The notes under the pieces were generated by a model that searched no databases, was not told the DNA's origin, and worked only from the letters and a program-made list of their open reading frames with translations. 64,000 nucleotides of DNA from Bin5 sp022821545 (lineage in GTDB: Bacteria; Chloroflexota; Anaerolineae; Caldilineales; Caldilineaceae): contig CAXXLO010000002.1 in NCBI GenBank assembly GCA_963664085.2, positions 3,658,001 to 3,722,000 on the forward strand, given 5' to 3'. The translations under genes were made by a program, and so were the position numbers. Below are positions 52,073 through 61,591 of this stretch, one piece after another. Each line of letters begins with the position of its first letter. The stretch's first letter is position 1.

Positions 52073-52987
52073 ATGACCACCGCCCAACCCAAACCCCGGC
52101 TCACCAACGCCGCCAGAGAGGCTCTGACCTGCTATCTGTTTCTCCTCCCCTGGGGGATCGGCTTCCTGGCTTTCGTGATTGGCCCGGTCGTCGCCTCCTT
52201 CGTGTTGGGCTTCATGGACTATGAGATCGTAACACCGGCCCGCTGGGTCGGGCTGGCCAACTACATCGAGCTCTTTACGGACGACGACCGCTTTCTGATG
52301 TCGATGGGCAACACGCTCTACTATGTCCTCGTCTTCGTGCCGCTCCACGTCGTTGTCGCGACACTCCTGGCCCTCTTGCTCAACCAGAGGGCGCGCGGGA
52401 TCGCAGTGTACCGCACTCTCTTCTATGTGCCGTCGATCGTGCCCATCGTCGCCGGCGCCATCCTCTGGGTCTGGATTCTGCAGCCCGAGTGGGGTCTGAT
52501 CAACTCGACCCTGGCGTTGGTCAATATAGACGGACCACTGTGGCTGGCGTCGCTCACGTGGTCGAAACCGGCCCTCATCCTGATGGCGCTGTGGGGCTCC
52601 GGCGCCGCCATGATCATTGTCCTCGCCGGCCTCCAGGGTGTGCCCCAACATCTCTATGAGGCCGCGGAGATCGACGGCGCCAACCGCTGGCAGCGTTTCC
52701 AGCACGTGACGATACCGATGCTAAGTCCCACGCTCTTCTTCATTCTCGTTCTCAGCGTCATCGCGTCCTTCCAGGTCTTCACGACCGCCTACGTAATGAC
52801 CGGCGGCGGGCCGGCCGAGTCGACGCTTTTCTACATGCTCTATCTGTACCGCAGGGCCTTCGTCCTCCTGGACATGGGATACGCGGCCAGCATGGCGTGG
52901 ATCCTGTTCGTGGCCGTTCTCGCGCTTACACTGGTGCAGTTCAAGCTGGCAAGCCGTTGGGTCTACTACGAAGCGGAGCAAAGTTAA
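52073..52987 (+). CDS. Sugar ABC transporter permease, MalF/UgpA-like
   Basis: 304 aa. Six membrane helices are readable, beginning with LPWGIGFLAFVIGPVVASFVLGFMDY, and the ATPase-coupling EAA loop is YEAAEIDGANRWQRFQHVTIP at about residues 195-215. YVMTGGGPAESTLFYMLYLY is the typical segment after it in the UgpA/LacF group. It forms a heterodimer with the next gene's product and takes the sugar from the lipoprotein encoded before it. It lies 90 bases after that gene, across the hairpin at 51998-52035, and five bases before the partner permease. Confidence 0.93.
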   Translation: MTTAQPKPRLTNAAREALTCYLFLLPWGIGFLAFVIGPVVASFVLGFMDYEIVTPARWVGLANYIELFTDDDRFLMSMGNTLYYVLVFVPLHVVVATLLALLLNQRARGIAVYRTLFYVPSIVPIVAGAILWVWILQPEWGLINSTLALVNIDGPLWLASLTWSKPALILMALWGSGAAMIIVLAGLQGVPQHLYEAAEIDGANRWQRFQHVTIPMLSPTLFFILVLSVIASFQVFTTAYVMTGGGPAESTLFYMLYLYRRAFVLLDMGYAASMAWILFVAVLALTLVQFKLASRWVYYEAEQS

Positions 52988-52991
52988 CGCC

Positions 52992-53885
52992 ATGTTACGC
53001 GACGAGGCCATCGGACCCCAACCCAGCCGCGAAGTCCATCCCAGCGCAAAAGGGCAACCCTTTCGCCGCCTGCTTGAACTCATCGGCACACAGCTGCTTC
53101 TGGTATTCGGCGCAGTTATTTTCGCGCTTCCCTTTGTCTGGATGGTCAGCACTTCGCTCAAGGCGGACCGCCAGATCTTCGCATTCCCGCCGATCTGGGT
53201 GCCCGATCCCTTCATCTGGGGCAACTTTCCGGCCGTCTTCATCTATGCCCCGATGCACCTCTATTTCTTCAACACGCTGCTGATCGCGCTGGCCCACGTC
53301 TTCGGCGCGGTATTTACCTGCTCGCTCGCCGCATACGCCTTCTCGCGGCTGCGCGCGCCGGGCCGCGACGTCATCTTCATGGTCATGGTCAGCCAGATGA
53401 TGATCCCTTACATCGTGATGCTGGTGCCGCTCTATCTCCTCTTTGCGGAACTGGAGTGGATCGACACGTTCTATCCTCTGACCATTCCCGCAATGCTCGG
53501 CACACCGTTCTACATTTTCATGCTCCGACAGTTCTTTCTCACCATCCCAATGGAGCTTGAGGAGGCGGCCATTATCGACGGCGCCAGCCGACTGCGCATC
53601 TGGTGGACCATCATTCTGCCGCTCGCCAAGCCGGCCCTGGCAACCGTCGCCATCTTCAGCTTCATGTTCGCCTGGAACGACTTCACCGGCCCGTTGATCT
53701 TTTTGAACACGCGCGAAAAGTTTACGCTCTCGCTCGGCCTCCAGGCGTTTATGTTCGAGCGCCGCACGATGTGGGGTCCGCTGATGGCGGCGTCGACGAT
53801 GATGATCGTGCCGATTCTTGTGGTGTTCTTTCTGGCGCAGAAGCATTTTATACAGGGGATCGCGTTGACGGGGATCAAGGCGTAG
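52992..53885 (+). CDS. Sugar ABC transporter permease, MalG/UgpE-like
   Basis: 297 aa. Hydrophobic helices begin at LLVFGAVIFALPFVWMVSTSL; the family's FIWGNFPAVF periplasmic segment and the EAA loop LEEAAIIDGASRLRIWWTIILP (about residues 188-209) are in place, followed by FAWNDFTGPLIFL. It pairs with the preceding permease. The importer operon ends here; the next gene, 30 bases on, is an unrelated AAA ATPase on the same strand with its own ribosome site, so the second defence region begins right behind it. Confidence 0.93.
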   Translation: MLRDEAIGPQPSREVHPSAKGQPFRRLLELIGTQLLLVFGAVIFALPFVWMVSTSLKADRQIFAFPPIWVPDPFIWGNFPAVFIYAPMHLYFFNTLLIALAHVFGAVFTCSLAAYAFSRLRAPGRDVIFMVMVSQMMIPYIVMLVPLYLLFAELEWIDTFYPLTIPAMLGTPFYIFMLRQFFLTIPMELEEAAIIDGASRLRIWWTIILPLAKPALATVAIFSFMFAWNDFTGPLIFLNTREKFTLSLGLQAFMFERRTMWGPLMAASTMMIVPILVVFFLAQKHFIQGIALTGIKA

Positions 53886-53915
53886 GTCATTGGTCCTTGC
53901 TGTGGAGGTTAAGCC

Positions 53916-55241
53916 GTGAATATCACCCAATTCACAATCGAGGAAGTCCGCTGTTTCGCCGAACGCCAGACCTTTGAAATTCGGCCTCTGACCTTCCTTG
54001 TCGGCGAAAACAGCACCGGCAAGACGACAGCGCTGGGCTGCTTCCAAGTATTGGCAAATTTCGTCGACAAGGGCGAAGTCGACTTTAACGCTCACTCTTA
54101 CTCTATGGGAACATTTAGGGACATTGTTAGGAGGAGCAGGAAGCCCGAAAAGAGATTCATCCTTGGCTTCTCGATTGAAGTTGACGGTGAGAACGTCGAT
54201 CTCTCGGCCGAGTTCATCGAAAAGGCGAATGGAATCGAACCTACCGTAGGGGCAACTTCCATCAGTTTCGTCGACGGTGAGATCTTCTTTGAAATCAGAC
54301 AGACTGCGCAAAGGGAAAGGGAATCGACTTTGAGAAAGGGAAAGGCCCGAAGCTATAGTGTCATTTATGGGTCGTTCCCTTCTACGGGGGTATTCCAACC
54401 TTTCTTCAATCTGAGTAGTCTGGCCAGAGTGGGCCAAGCTGAGGAATTTGACGACGAAATGCCGCTGGCGAAATTCTTAGGAGAGAAGTATGACAACAAC
54501 AAGAGTCTTTATCGGCTAGGAGTCAGCGGCAACTTGAACGCGCTGAGTACAGCTCCAATCCGATCCAGGCCAAGACGTACTTACGATCCCACCAGGGATG
54601 TCCTAGATCCAGAGGGTAGCAATATTCCAACTTTTCTTATGGGCTTAGTTGTCTCAAACACTAAGGAATGGGAGAAACTGAGTCAGCAACTCTCTGCATT
54701 CGGCAAAAGTTCAGGACTTTTTAGCAGAATTAGTGTCAAGAACCTTGGAAGTTCCAAAATCGGACCTTTTCAATTGAGGGTCAAAGTGAGAGGCCCAACA
54801 GTAAGTTTTTCCGATGTTGGATACGGTGTAAGCCAAATTTTTCCCATTCTGGTCAACATTTTGGACGAGACCCTAATGCAAGGCCGTTCGGACGTTAATG
54901 CAATGCCAGTTTATCACCTGATGCAACAGCCTGAAGTCCACTTGCACCCAAGGGCGCAAGCGGAGTTTTCGTCTCTGCTGGTTCGGCTGGCAAACCTAGG
55001 AAGTCAAACGTTCCTAGTGGAGACGCACAGCGACTACATGGTAGACCGCGCACGCATCGAAATCATGAAGGGCAATATCAGCAAGGATGATGTTTCACTG
55101 ATTTACTTGGAGCCAAAGCGAAACACCGTCAAAGTACACAACATCTCTTTCGACGAAAAGGGGAACATGATCGGCGTGCCGCCCCATTTCAGAGAGTTCT
55201 TCCTGCTCGAATCAGATCGGCTGATGGGCTTTGCGGACTGA
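53916..55241 (+). CDS. AAA_21/OLD-like ATPase, part of an ATPase-PIN pair
   Basis: 441 aa, GTG start with GGAGG upstream. It is a SMC/RecF-like ABC ATPase of the sort common in bacterial defence: Walker A GENSTGKT at residues 30-37, a signature-like VSFSDVGYGVSQIFPILVN near 300, a Walker B-equivalent QPEVHLHPRAQ near 343 and the D-loop/H-loop ETHSDYMVDR near 370. There is no Toprim domain behind the ATPase, unlike OLD and GajA. The next gene, three bases on, encodes a PIN-like protein. The pair looks like a sensor ATPase plus nuclease, analogous to PARIS or Septu in layout but with another nuclease. Codon usage is AT-richer than the importer operon before it. Confidence 0.8.
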   Translation: MNITQFTIEEVRCFAERQTFEIRPLTFLVGENSTGKTTALGCFQVLANFVDKGEVDFNAHSYSMGTFRDIVRRSRKPEKRFILGFSIEVDGENVDLSAEFIEKANGIEPTVGATSISFVDGEIFFEIRQTAQRERESTLRKGKARSYSVIYGSFPSTGVFQPFFNLSSLARVGQAEEFDDEMPLAKFLGEKYDNNKSLYRLGVSGNLNALSTAPIRSRPRRTYDPTRDVLDPEGSNIPTFLMGLVVSNTKEWEKLSQQLSAFGKSSGLFSRISVKNLGSSKIGPFQLRVKVRGPTVSFSDVGYGVSQIFPILVNILDETLMQGRSDVNAMPVYHLMQQPEVHLHPRAQAEFSSLLVRLANLGSQTFLVETHSDYMVDRARIEIMKGNISKDDVSLIYLEPKRNTVKVHNISFDEKGNMIGVPPHFREFFLLESDRLMGFAD

Positions 55242-55244
55242 TAC

Positions 55245-55706
55245 ATGTGCATTATTCTGGACGCAAACTGTCTCGGCGATTTTCGAAACAGATCCAATCA
55301 AGATATGCAGCCGGTTCGCACATGGTTGGACGAGAGAAACGGGAAAGTCGCATTCTCGGACACTGAAACGTTTCGAAGCGAGTGGAAGAGGGCCGGCCTG
55401 GACTACAGGGCGCTGAACCGCGCCGGTCAACTCAAGTTGATACCGGGAGAGGAAGTCCTGGCCCAACAAGAGAATCTGACTGGCGAACTTGAATCAGACG
55501 ATCCCCATGTAATTGCGTTGGCCCTTGTCGCAGAGATTAAGGTTCTGGTCGTCCAACGTCAACCCGATGAACCGCTCACAGGAGGAAGACGGAGGGCAAG
55601 GGGAGGGGACCCCGCATTGCAGAGGGATTTCAAGAGATTGGCTCGCGGCAAGGTCTATGTGACATCAGGCCATAAGCATCTTCTGACCAAAGATACCTGC
55701 CCCTGA
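55245..55706 (+). CDS. PIN-like nuclease, partner of the AAA ATPase
   Basis: 153 aa. PIN-domain acid positions are readable: D6 in MCIILDANCLGDF (strand one), E46 in FRSEWKRAG, the pair D85-D86 in ELESDDPHVIALAL (helix start), and a further D in the LQRDFKR segment. These would bind magnesium for RNA cleavage. The domain resembles toxin-type PIN proteins but is encoded after an ATPase instead of an antitoxin. The start codon lies three bases after the ATPase stop without its own ribosome site, so translation is coupled. Its target and trigger are unknown; the call rests on acid spacing and fold pattern. Confidence 0.65.
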   Translation: MCIILDANCLGDFRNRSNQDMQPVRTWLDERNGKVAFSDTETFRSEWKRAGLDYRALNRAGQLKLIPGEEVLAQQENLTGELESDDPHVIALALVAEIKVLVVQRQPDEPLTGGRRRARGGDPALQRDFKRLARGKVYVTSGHKHLLTKDTCP

Positions 55707-55765
55707 TCTTTTCGCGCAGGGAACATGGCTACCGTCACACCCGCAACACAAGGATACAGCGCAAC

Positions 55766-56948
55766 ATGGCGCGCAGAAAGAGGAAGACCCGCAAGGAAAT
55801 CACAAACTACGCTCACACCGATGAGCAGCGCGTCAACAACCCGCCCGTCGGCCTAGTTACGCCGGACACCGACAAGGACGCGGGCAAAAAGAGCTACGCC
55901 TACGATCCCCATCTCGACCCGCAACTCGTATGGGCCGGGAAGGCCGAGCGCACATCCTTTGAACTGCCGACCGTATCACTGCACGTCCACGAACGCATTG
56001 ACCCGCGTACGATCGTCGAGGTCGTCCGCAGGCAAAATGGTGGCGCCGACGACCCGCAACTCTCGCTCTTCTCGCTGCCCGAGGAGAACCCGCCCCTGCG
56101 CCAGGCCATCGAGTTCTACCAGCACAGCCACAACTGGACCAACCGCCTGCTCGCTGGCGACAGCCTGCTGGTGATGAACAGCCTGATCGAAAAGGAGGGC
56201 ATGGCCGGCAAGGTGCAGATGGTCTATATCGACCCGCCCTACGGCATCAAGTACGGCTCCAACTTCCAGCCCTTCATCAATATGCGCGAAGTAACCGACG
56301 GCAAGGACGCTGACCTGACCGCCGAGCCGGAGCAGATCCGCGCCTTCCGCGATACCTGGGAACTGGGCATCCATTCATATCTGCGTTACTTGCGAGATCG
56401 CCTCCTGTTGGCGCGCGAACTGTTGACCGAGTCCGGCAGCGTGTTCGTGCAGATTGGGGATGAGAACGTGCATCTGGTGTCGTTGTTGCTGGATGAAATT
56501 TATGGTCGCGAAAATCGCATCGCAACGATTTCGTTTGCTACAACCAGCGGCAGTTCAGCCAAGCTTCTTCCCGAAGTGTCAGATTATCTCCTGTGGTATG
56601 CCAAGGATGCGAAAGGAGCAAAGTATCGCCAGCTTTTTGAGACGTTGAGCCGCAGGGAACTGATTGAATATATGTCTTCTTACGCGAAAGTTGAACTACC
56701 AGACGGTTCAACGCGTAAGCTCACCACAGAAGAGCGATTCGGCCCCGACAGGCATCTACCGCAAGGTGCCAGGTTGTACATGAGTATCGGACTTAATTCC
56801 CAAGGCGCATCGACCACCGGCCGATCTGAACCTTACATCTATCAGGGCACGGTATGGGAATGTGGGCATCGAAGGCAGTGGTCGATATCAAAGGAGGGTC
56901 TGGACCGGCTCGCAGAACTTGGGCGTCTTGACGCTGCCGACAGCCTTA
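55766..56948 (+). pseudogene. Type III-like DNA methyltransferase (mod), 5' part, split by an IS element
   Basis: The first 394 codons of a beta-class N6-adenine or N4-cytosine methyltransferase. After a long amino-terminal region comes the catalytic motif IV, VYIDPPYGIKYG, with D-P-P-Y at residues 156-159. The text runs on normally to DAADSL and is then broken at 56949 by the left end of an IS; read into the IS it adds 15 foreign codons to a TGA at 56993-56995. Joined to the part at 57813-59206, the original would be an 858-residue protein with motif order IV before I. Paired originally with the res gene 3 kb downstream. Confidence 0.88.
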
Positions 56949-57809
56949 GAAGCTGTTTGAAAAGGGTCAATTGGGAGCCAGCCGGCGTACCATGAGACGA
57001 ATCATAGCGATATGGATAAAGGCGACACTGCTTTCGGGCAGTCGTTCATAGTCTTTGCCAAGGCGACGATTGAGGCCGAGCCAAGCGAAGGTGCGTTCCA
57101 CAACCCAACGACGGGGCAATACGGAGAATCCTTTTTGCTCTTGCGGGCGGAGGACAGGTTGAAGGCGGAAGCGAAAGCGCTGCGCAACCCATCTCTGCAA
57201 CGAGCCGCGATAGGCGCCGTCAACCCAGATGAGACGCAGTTTCTGGCCGAAACCGCAGCCTCGTCTGAGCAGTTGCCGTGCCCCATCGCGGTCAGGCAGG
57301 TCAGCAGCGCTGACCAGGACGGCCAATACGAGTCCCATCGTATCGACGAGAAGATGCCGTTTTCGTCCTGTGATGCGTTTGCCCCCATCGTAGCCTCGCA
57401 CACCTGTCGGTGTATGGCCGGTCTTGACTGTCTGACTATCGATACTGCCAGCCGTTGGATGCTTGTGTCGCCCGACTCGTTGACGGACCCGCACTCTGAG
57501 CATGTCGTGCAACCGTCGCCACGTGCCATCGTCTCGCCATTTCCTGAAGTAGGTGTAGACGCTCTGCCACGGCGGAAAGTCGCTCGGCAGCATCCGCCAC
57601 TGAATGCCACCCACAGTCAGGTAGAGAATGGCATCAACGACCAGACGCATATCCAGGCTGCGGGGGCGTCCGCCCGGTTTGGCTGCAGGAATCAGATGCT
57701 GGATAATAAACCACTGGCTGTCAGTCAAATCTGTTGGGTATCGTTTTGTTTTCACAAAAACTACGTATACCACAATTTGGCCGACAGCCTTTACTTTTCA
57801 AACAACCTC
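56949..57809 (-). mobile_element. IS5-family (IS427-like) insertion sequence, 861 bp
   Basis: Terminal inverted repeats GAAGCTGTTTGAAAAG (56949-56964) and, from the right end, GAGGTTGTTTGAAAAG (57794-57809), match at 14 of 16 bases. The element is flanked by TTA on both sides (56946-56948, 57810-57812), a TNA-type target duplication. It carries one transposase gene on the minus strand. Removing the element and one TTA restores an open mod frame exactly. Its 861 bases plus three-base duplication are divisible by three. Confidence 0.92.
56967..57773 (-). CDS. IS5-family transposase
   Basis: 268-aa DDE transposase, single frame. Amino-terminal segment YPTDLTDSQWFIIQHLIPA and GGRPRSLDMRLVVDAILY are standard for the group. 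The catalytic triad is D112 (GSIDSQTVKTG), D185 (WVDGAYRG) and E226 (VVERTFAWLG), the last within the Y/R-2x-E signature helix. The frame is complete, so the element may still be active, and the same transposase could mobilise the MITE at 24867. Start is a GTG; another GTG six codons on is equally possible. Confidence 0.93.
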   Translation of the reverse strand: MVYVVFVKTKRYPTDLTDSQWFIIQHLIPAAKPGGRPRSLDMRLVVDAILYLTVGGIQWRMLPSDFPPWQSVYTYFRKWRDDGTWRRLHDMLRVRVRQRVGRHKHPTAGSIDSQTVKTGHTPTGVRGYDGGKRITGRKRHLLVDTMGLVLAVLVSAADLPDRDGARQLLRRGCGFGQKLRLIWVDGAYRGSLQRWVAQRFRFRLQPVLRPQEQKGFSVLPRRWVVERTFAWLGLNRRLGKDYERLPESSVAFIHIAMIRLMVRRLAPN

Positions 57810-57812
57810 TTA

Positions 57813-59206
57813 GAATGAAACGCTACGAAGAAGAAATACCAGGACGGAGAATCAACAATATCTGGCATCGCCAGATGTATCCCAGCGATAAGACTTACGT
57901 TGTGCAAACCGCCAAGAGCGTCATTTCTCGCTGCCTTCTTATGAGCACCGACCCAGGCGACTTGGTATTCGACCCGACCTGCGGCAGCGGCACGACCGCA
58001 TACGTCGCCGAGCAGTGGGGCCGCCGCTGGATCACCTGCGATACCTCCCGCGTCGCGCTCACGCTTGCCAAGCAGCGCCTCATGACGGCGACCTTTGACT
58101 ACTACGAACTCGCCCATTCCGATGAAGGCGTGGGCAGCGGATTTCGATATAAGACGATTCCCGTCGTATCCGCACGCGTATTGGCATACGATGAACCGCA
58201 AGCGCAAGAGACTCTTTACGACCAACCGCTGGTTGACCGGTCCAAGACCCGCGTCACCGGTCCATTCACCGTAGAGGCCGTGCCCGCGCCATCGGTTCGC
58301 TCGGTCGATGAGATATTGGAGGACAGGCCGCAACCGGCCGACGCCTCCATTGCCCGAGCCGGAGAGACGCGGCGGCAGGGTGACTGGCGCGACGAACTGC
58401 TGAAAACCGGCATTCGCGCCAAGGCCGGTCAGCGCATCCGCTTTGCCCGCCTGGAACCGCTCCCCGGTGCCCGCTATCTCCACGCCGAAGGCGAAACCCT
58501 GCCCAACGCCGACGGTGCGGACGGATTCCGCGACAATGGCGCGGCCGCGGATGCCCAGCGCATCGTCGTCTCCTTTGGCCCGGAGCACGCGCCGCTCGAA
58601 CAGCGCCAGGTTGAGCAGGCGATCGCGGAGTCCCAGACACTGGTTCCCAGGCCTAAAGTCGTCGTTTTCGCCGCCTTTCAGTTCGACCCCGAGGCGGCCA
58701 AGGATATCGACGAAACCAGGTGGCCCGGCGTCGCGCTGCTGAAAGCACAGATGAACGCCGACCTGCTGACCGACGACCTGAAAAAGAAACGCGCCAGCAA
58801 CGAGAGCTTCTGGCTGATCGGCCAGCCCGATGTAATCCTGGAGAAGATCGCAAAGGGCAAGGACAAGGGCAACTATCGCGTCTCCGTCCACGGCTTCGAC
58901 TACTACAACACCAAGACCGGCAACGTCGAATCCGGCGGCCAGGACAAGATCGCCGTCTGGATGCTGGACCCCGACTACGACGGCCGCAGCCTCTTTCCCT
59001 GCCAAGTCTTCTTTCCCATGGCCGGCGCCAAGGATGGCTGGGCGCGCCTCGCCAAAAACCTGAAAGCGGAGATAGATGAAGATCGGATCGAAGCCTACCG
59101 CGGCACCGTCTCGCTGCCCTTCGCGCCGGGCGAACACCGCCGCATCGCCGTCAAGATCGTGGACGACCGCGGCATCGAAAGCCTGAAGGTGGTGGAGGTG
59201 GAGTGA
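57813..59206 (+). pseudogene. Type III-like DNA methyltransferase (mod), 3' part
   Basis: Continues the frame of 55766-56948 after the IS. It begins RMKRYEEEIPGRRINNIWHR, then motif I FDPTCGSGTTAYVAEQWGRRWITCD, which binds S-adenosylmethionine. The remaining ~290 residues include the target-recognition and assembly region of long Mod proteins. On its own this fragment lacks the catalytic DPPY, so neither part should methylate DNA. No other stop or shift is seen in it, which points to a recent insertion. Confidence 0.88.
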
Positions 59207-59319
59207 AGGATGCAGTGGCGCGAATCCACACAAAGAACACATCTGCGCTCGCGACTTGTGCAGAGTAGTGGCAGATTGACCGCTGTTCTTTGAACAATAA
59301 GTTGTAGAGGCACATCACA

Positions 59320-60165
59320 GTGACCAGACCACTGAAGTCTAAAGCCATAGAGCGCCTTCGGAAAGCACTGAATGAAATCCCTGAGTTGGGAAAACTTTCG
59401 ACCGACTCGCCGGAATTCAAGAAGTGGCAAAGAAACACCGCAGTCGCCATTGGAAGAACGTTTGGGACAGAAGGAACCCAAGTTAGCGAGTTCGATAATA
59501 TCTCCTTCTTCGCAAGAAGTGTCCCCCCTCCAATTTTGAAGTCTGAGCTTACAGGTTGGCGCGTTAAACGAGAAAACGAACGCCAGCAGAGTTATGTGAA
59601 GGGCTTGGATTCATCTGCCTCGTTACTTGAGTCTATGATCGAGGAGATCGAGGAGTACTGGGAAGATGATAACAAGGAGCAAGGCTCATTCAGCCTTCCA
59701 AAAGACGAACGGATTGACGCAACGAAAGTTTTCGTTGTTCATGGAAGGGATGATAGTACCAGACAGGCAGTGGCGAGATTTATCGAAAAGTTGGATCTCG
59801 AACCAGTGATACTGGATGAGCAGGCGGATAAAGGCCGCACGATCATCGAGAAGTTCGAGCAAGAGGCGGACGAAGTCAGGTTCGCTGTGATCCTGTTGAC
59901 ACCGGATGATGAGGGTAGGCTTCGATCCGAAGAAGCCGAGCTCAAACCGCGCGCAAGACAGAACGTGATCTTCGAACTCGGGTACTTCCGGAGAGCCCTA
60001 GGCCCAAATCGAGTCTGCGCCTTGAAAAAAGGAGAAGTAGAAACGCCATCCGACTATGATGGAGTCATTTACATTCCACTCGACGATGCCGGGGGATGGA
60101 AGATGGGACTCATCAGAGAGCTAAAGGCAGCCGGGTTCGATGTAGATGCGAATCGTGTCTTGTAA
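59320..60165 (+). CDS. TIR-like (CAP12/PF10137-type) nucleotide-binding protein
   Basis: 281 aa, GTG start with GAGG nine bases upstream. The carboxy-terminal half is a TIR-like domain of the 'predicted nucleotide-binding' family: KVFVVHGRDDSTRQAVARFIEKL (strand A and helix), LDEQADKGRTIIEKFE, FAVILLTPDDEG and RARQNVIFELGYF, with E219 in the position of the NADase glutamate. CAP12-type TIRs act in cyclic-nucleotide-triggered abortive infection. The amino-terminal ~125 residues are helical and unrecognised, without STING-like features. No cyclase gene is visible. It stands between mod and res, with an ATPase gene seven bases behind the stop region, so it may be an added defence module in a restriction locus. 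Confidence 0.85.
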   Translation: MTRPLKSKAIERLRKALNEIPELGKLSTDSPEFKKWQRNTAVAIGRTFGTEGTQVSEFDNISFFARSVPPPILKSELTGWRVKRENERQQSYVKGLDSSASLLESMIEEIEEYWEDDNKEQGSFSLPKDERIDATKVFVVHGRDDSTRQAVARFIEKLDLEPVILDEQADKGRTIIEKFEQEADEVRFAVILLTPDDEGRLRSEEAELKPRARQNVIFELGYFRRALGPNRVCALKKGEVETPSDYDGVIYIPLDDAGGWKMGLIRELKAAGFDVDANRVL

Positions 60166-60186
60166 TCGTGTTTGAGGAAAAGCGCC

Positions 60187-61590
60187 ATGCAATCAGCCAA
60201 CGAGCCTGAGGCGGCAACCGTGAAATTCCGGTTCAAGAATCTCGGCCCCGTAAAGGAGGCCGAGTTGGAACTGGGCGATCTCACCATCATCGCCGGTCGC
60301 AACAACACGGGCAAGACATACCTGGCGTATACGCTCTACGGGTTCTTGAAAATGTGGGCGAGAATCCGACTTGAGAAAGTTAAAGTCCCGCGAACACAGC
60401 TAGAAGATTTCATTGGCAAGGTCTTGGAGAACAGGCGAGGTGAAAAGTGCGAAATCGATCGGGATTCTCTTATCCAGGAGCGCAAGTCAGTGATTCGAGA
60501 GGTGTCATCAAGTTATTCGAAGGATGCTCTGTCCGGAGTATTCAATTCGCCAGACAGTGCATTTGAAGGGGCCTCGTTCGAAGTCGAGCTTAGTAATGAA
60601 CTTCCCGAAGGGTTGGTCTTCCAAGAAGAAGGACCGGTCTATTCGATATACTATGACGGGACTGAAGTTCAAATGACCTATGATAGGGCAGAAGAGTACC
60701 GCCTTTCGGAACTATGGGTTTCGGATGTCTATCTTCAGTTTTTGTTTCCGGAACTCTCCTTTGACCCTTTCGTGCTATCTGCGGAGCGATTTGGCATTTC
60801 ACTCTTCTACAAAGAGCTTGATCTAAACAAGAACCGTATGGTTGAGTTGCTATGGCAGAAGGCAGATGCCACAAACAAAGAGTATTGGGAGTCCGTTTCT
60901 CCATACTTGATGTTAGATATATTTGCCGGACGCTACGCACTTCCCATAAAGGACAACATAAACTATACGAGAAGTATCTCCTATCTCGAAAAGGAAAAAA
61001 GCGAGATATTGGAAGACAAGATTTTCGACGGTATAAAGGACATGATGGAGGGTTACTACCGTAGCGCCGGCGACGACATTCGGTTTAGATCGAAAGCGCG
61101 CAAAGAAGGCACATTCAACATTCCTCTGCATCGTGCATCCTCGTCCGCACGCGGACTCTCTGATCTCTACTTCTTCCTGCGCCATGTAGTCAAGAAGAAT
61201 CATCTTCTCATCATTGACGAGCCGGAAAGCCATCTCGACACCGCCAACCAGATTGAGTTTGCCCGCCTGCTGGCGCGTCTGGTGCGGGCTGGCGTCAAGG
61301 TGCTGATCACCACGCACAGTGACTACATTATCAAGGAGATCAACAACCTCATCATGTTGAGCCAGTCCTTTGAAGACAAGAACAAGATCGTCAAAAAGCT
61401 GAAGTACAAAAAGAATGATTTCTTGCCGGCGGAATCCGTCCGGGCGTATGTAGCGGAAGACAGTTCCCTGACCCCCTGTAAAATCGACGAGTTTGGCATT
61501 GACATGCCGTTTTTCGACAAGACGATCAACGATATCAATCGGGCATCGAACGAACTGGCAACTCGAGTGGCGCGCGAGGGAGTAGAGTGA
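60187..61590 (+). CDS. AAA ATPase (RecF/AAA_15-like), part of an ATPase-nuclease pair
   Basis: 467 aa from ATG 60187 (GAGGAAAA upstream; a TTG five codons earlier is less likely). RecF/SMC-type ATPase: Walker A GRNNTGKT at residues 37-44, a signature-like SSARGLSDLYFFLRHV near 325, Walker B LLIIDEPESHLDTANQIEFARLL near 345 and ITTHSDYIIKEINNL as switch region. The middle (about 75-300) is a helical and beta insertion without known motifs. It is followed after one base by a GTG-started gene with a PD-(D/E)XK-like motif. Text is AT-rich compared with mod and res. Layout is like other ATPase-nuclease defence pairs, but I cannot match it to a named one. Confidence 0.82.
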   Translation: MQSANEPEAATVKFRFKNLGPVKEAELELGDLTIIAGRNNTGKTYLAYTLYGFLKMWARIRLEKVKVPRTQLEDFIGKVLENRRGEKCEIDRDSLIQERKSVIREVSSSYSKDALSGVFNSPDSAFEGASFEVELSNELPEGLVFQEEGPVYSIYYDGTEVQMTYDRAEEYRLSELWVSDVYLQFLFPELSFDPFVLSAERFGISLFYKELDLNKNRMVELLWQKADATNKEYWESVSPYLMLDIFAGRYALPIKDNINYTRSISYLEKEKSEILEDKIFDGIKDMMEGYYRSAGDDIRFRSKARKEGTFNIPLHRASSSARGLSDLYFFLRHVVKKNHLLIIDEPESHLDTANQIEFARLLARLVRAGVKVLITTHSDYIIKEINNLIMLSQSFEDKNKIVKKLKYKKNDFLPAESVRAYVAEDSSLTPCKIDEFGIDMPFFDKTINDINRASNELATRVAREGVE

Positions 61591-61591
61591 A

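Noticed and set aside
50669..52705. 678-codon antisense open frame opposite the binding protein and permease
   Set aside because: Codon-bias artefact: the plus strand has a Tat lipoprotein and a permease with clear motifs.
55245..55706. VapBC-type toxin-antitoxin
   Set aside because: The PIN-like gene is preceded by a 441-residue ATPase, not by a small DNA-binding antitoxin.
57791..59242. 483-codon antisense open frame opposite the mod 3' part
   Set aside because: The plus strand holds methyltransferase motif I; the antisense text is low-complexity.
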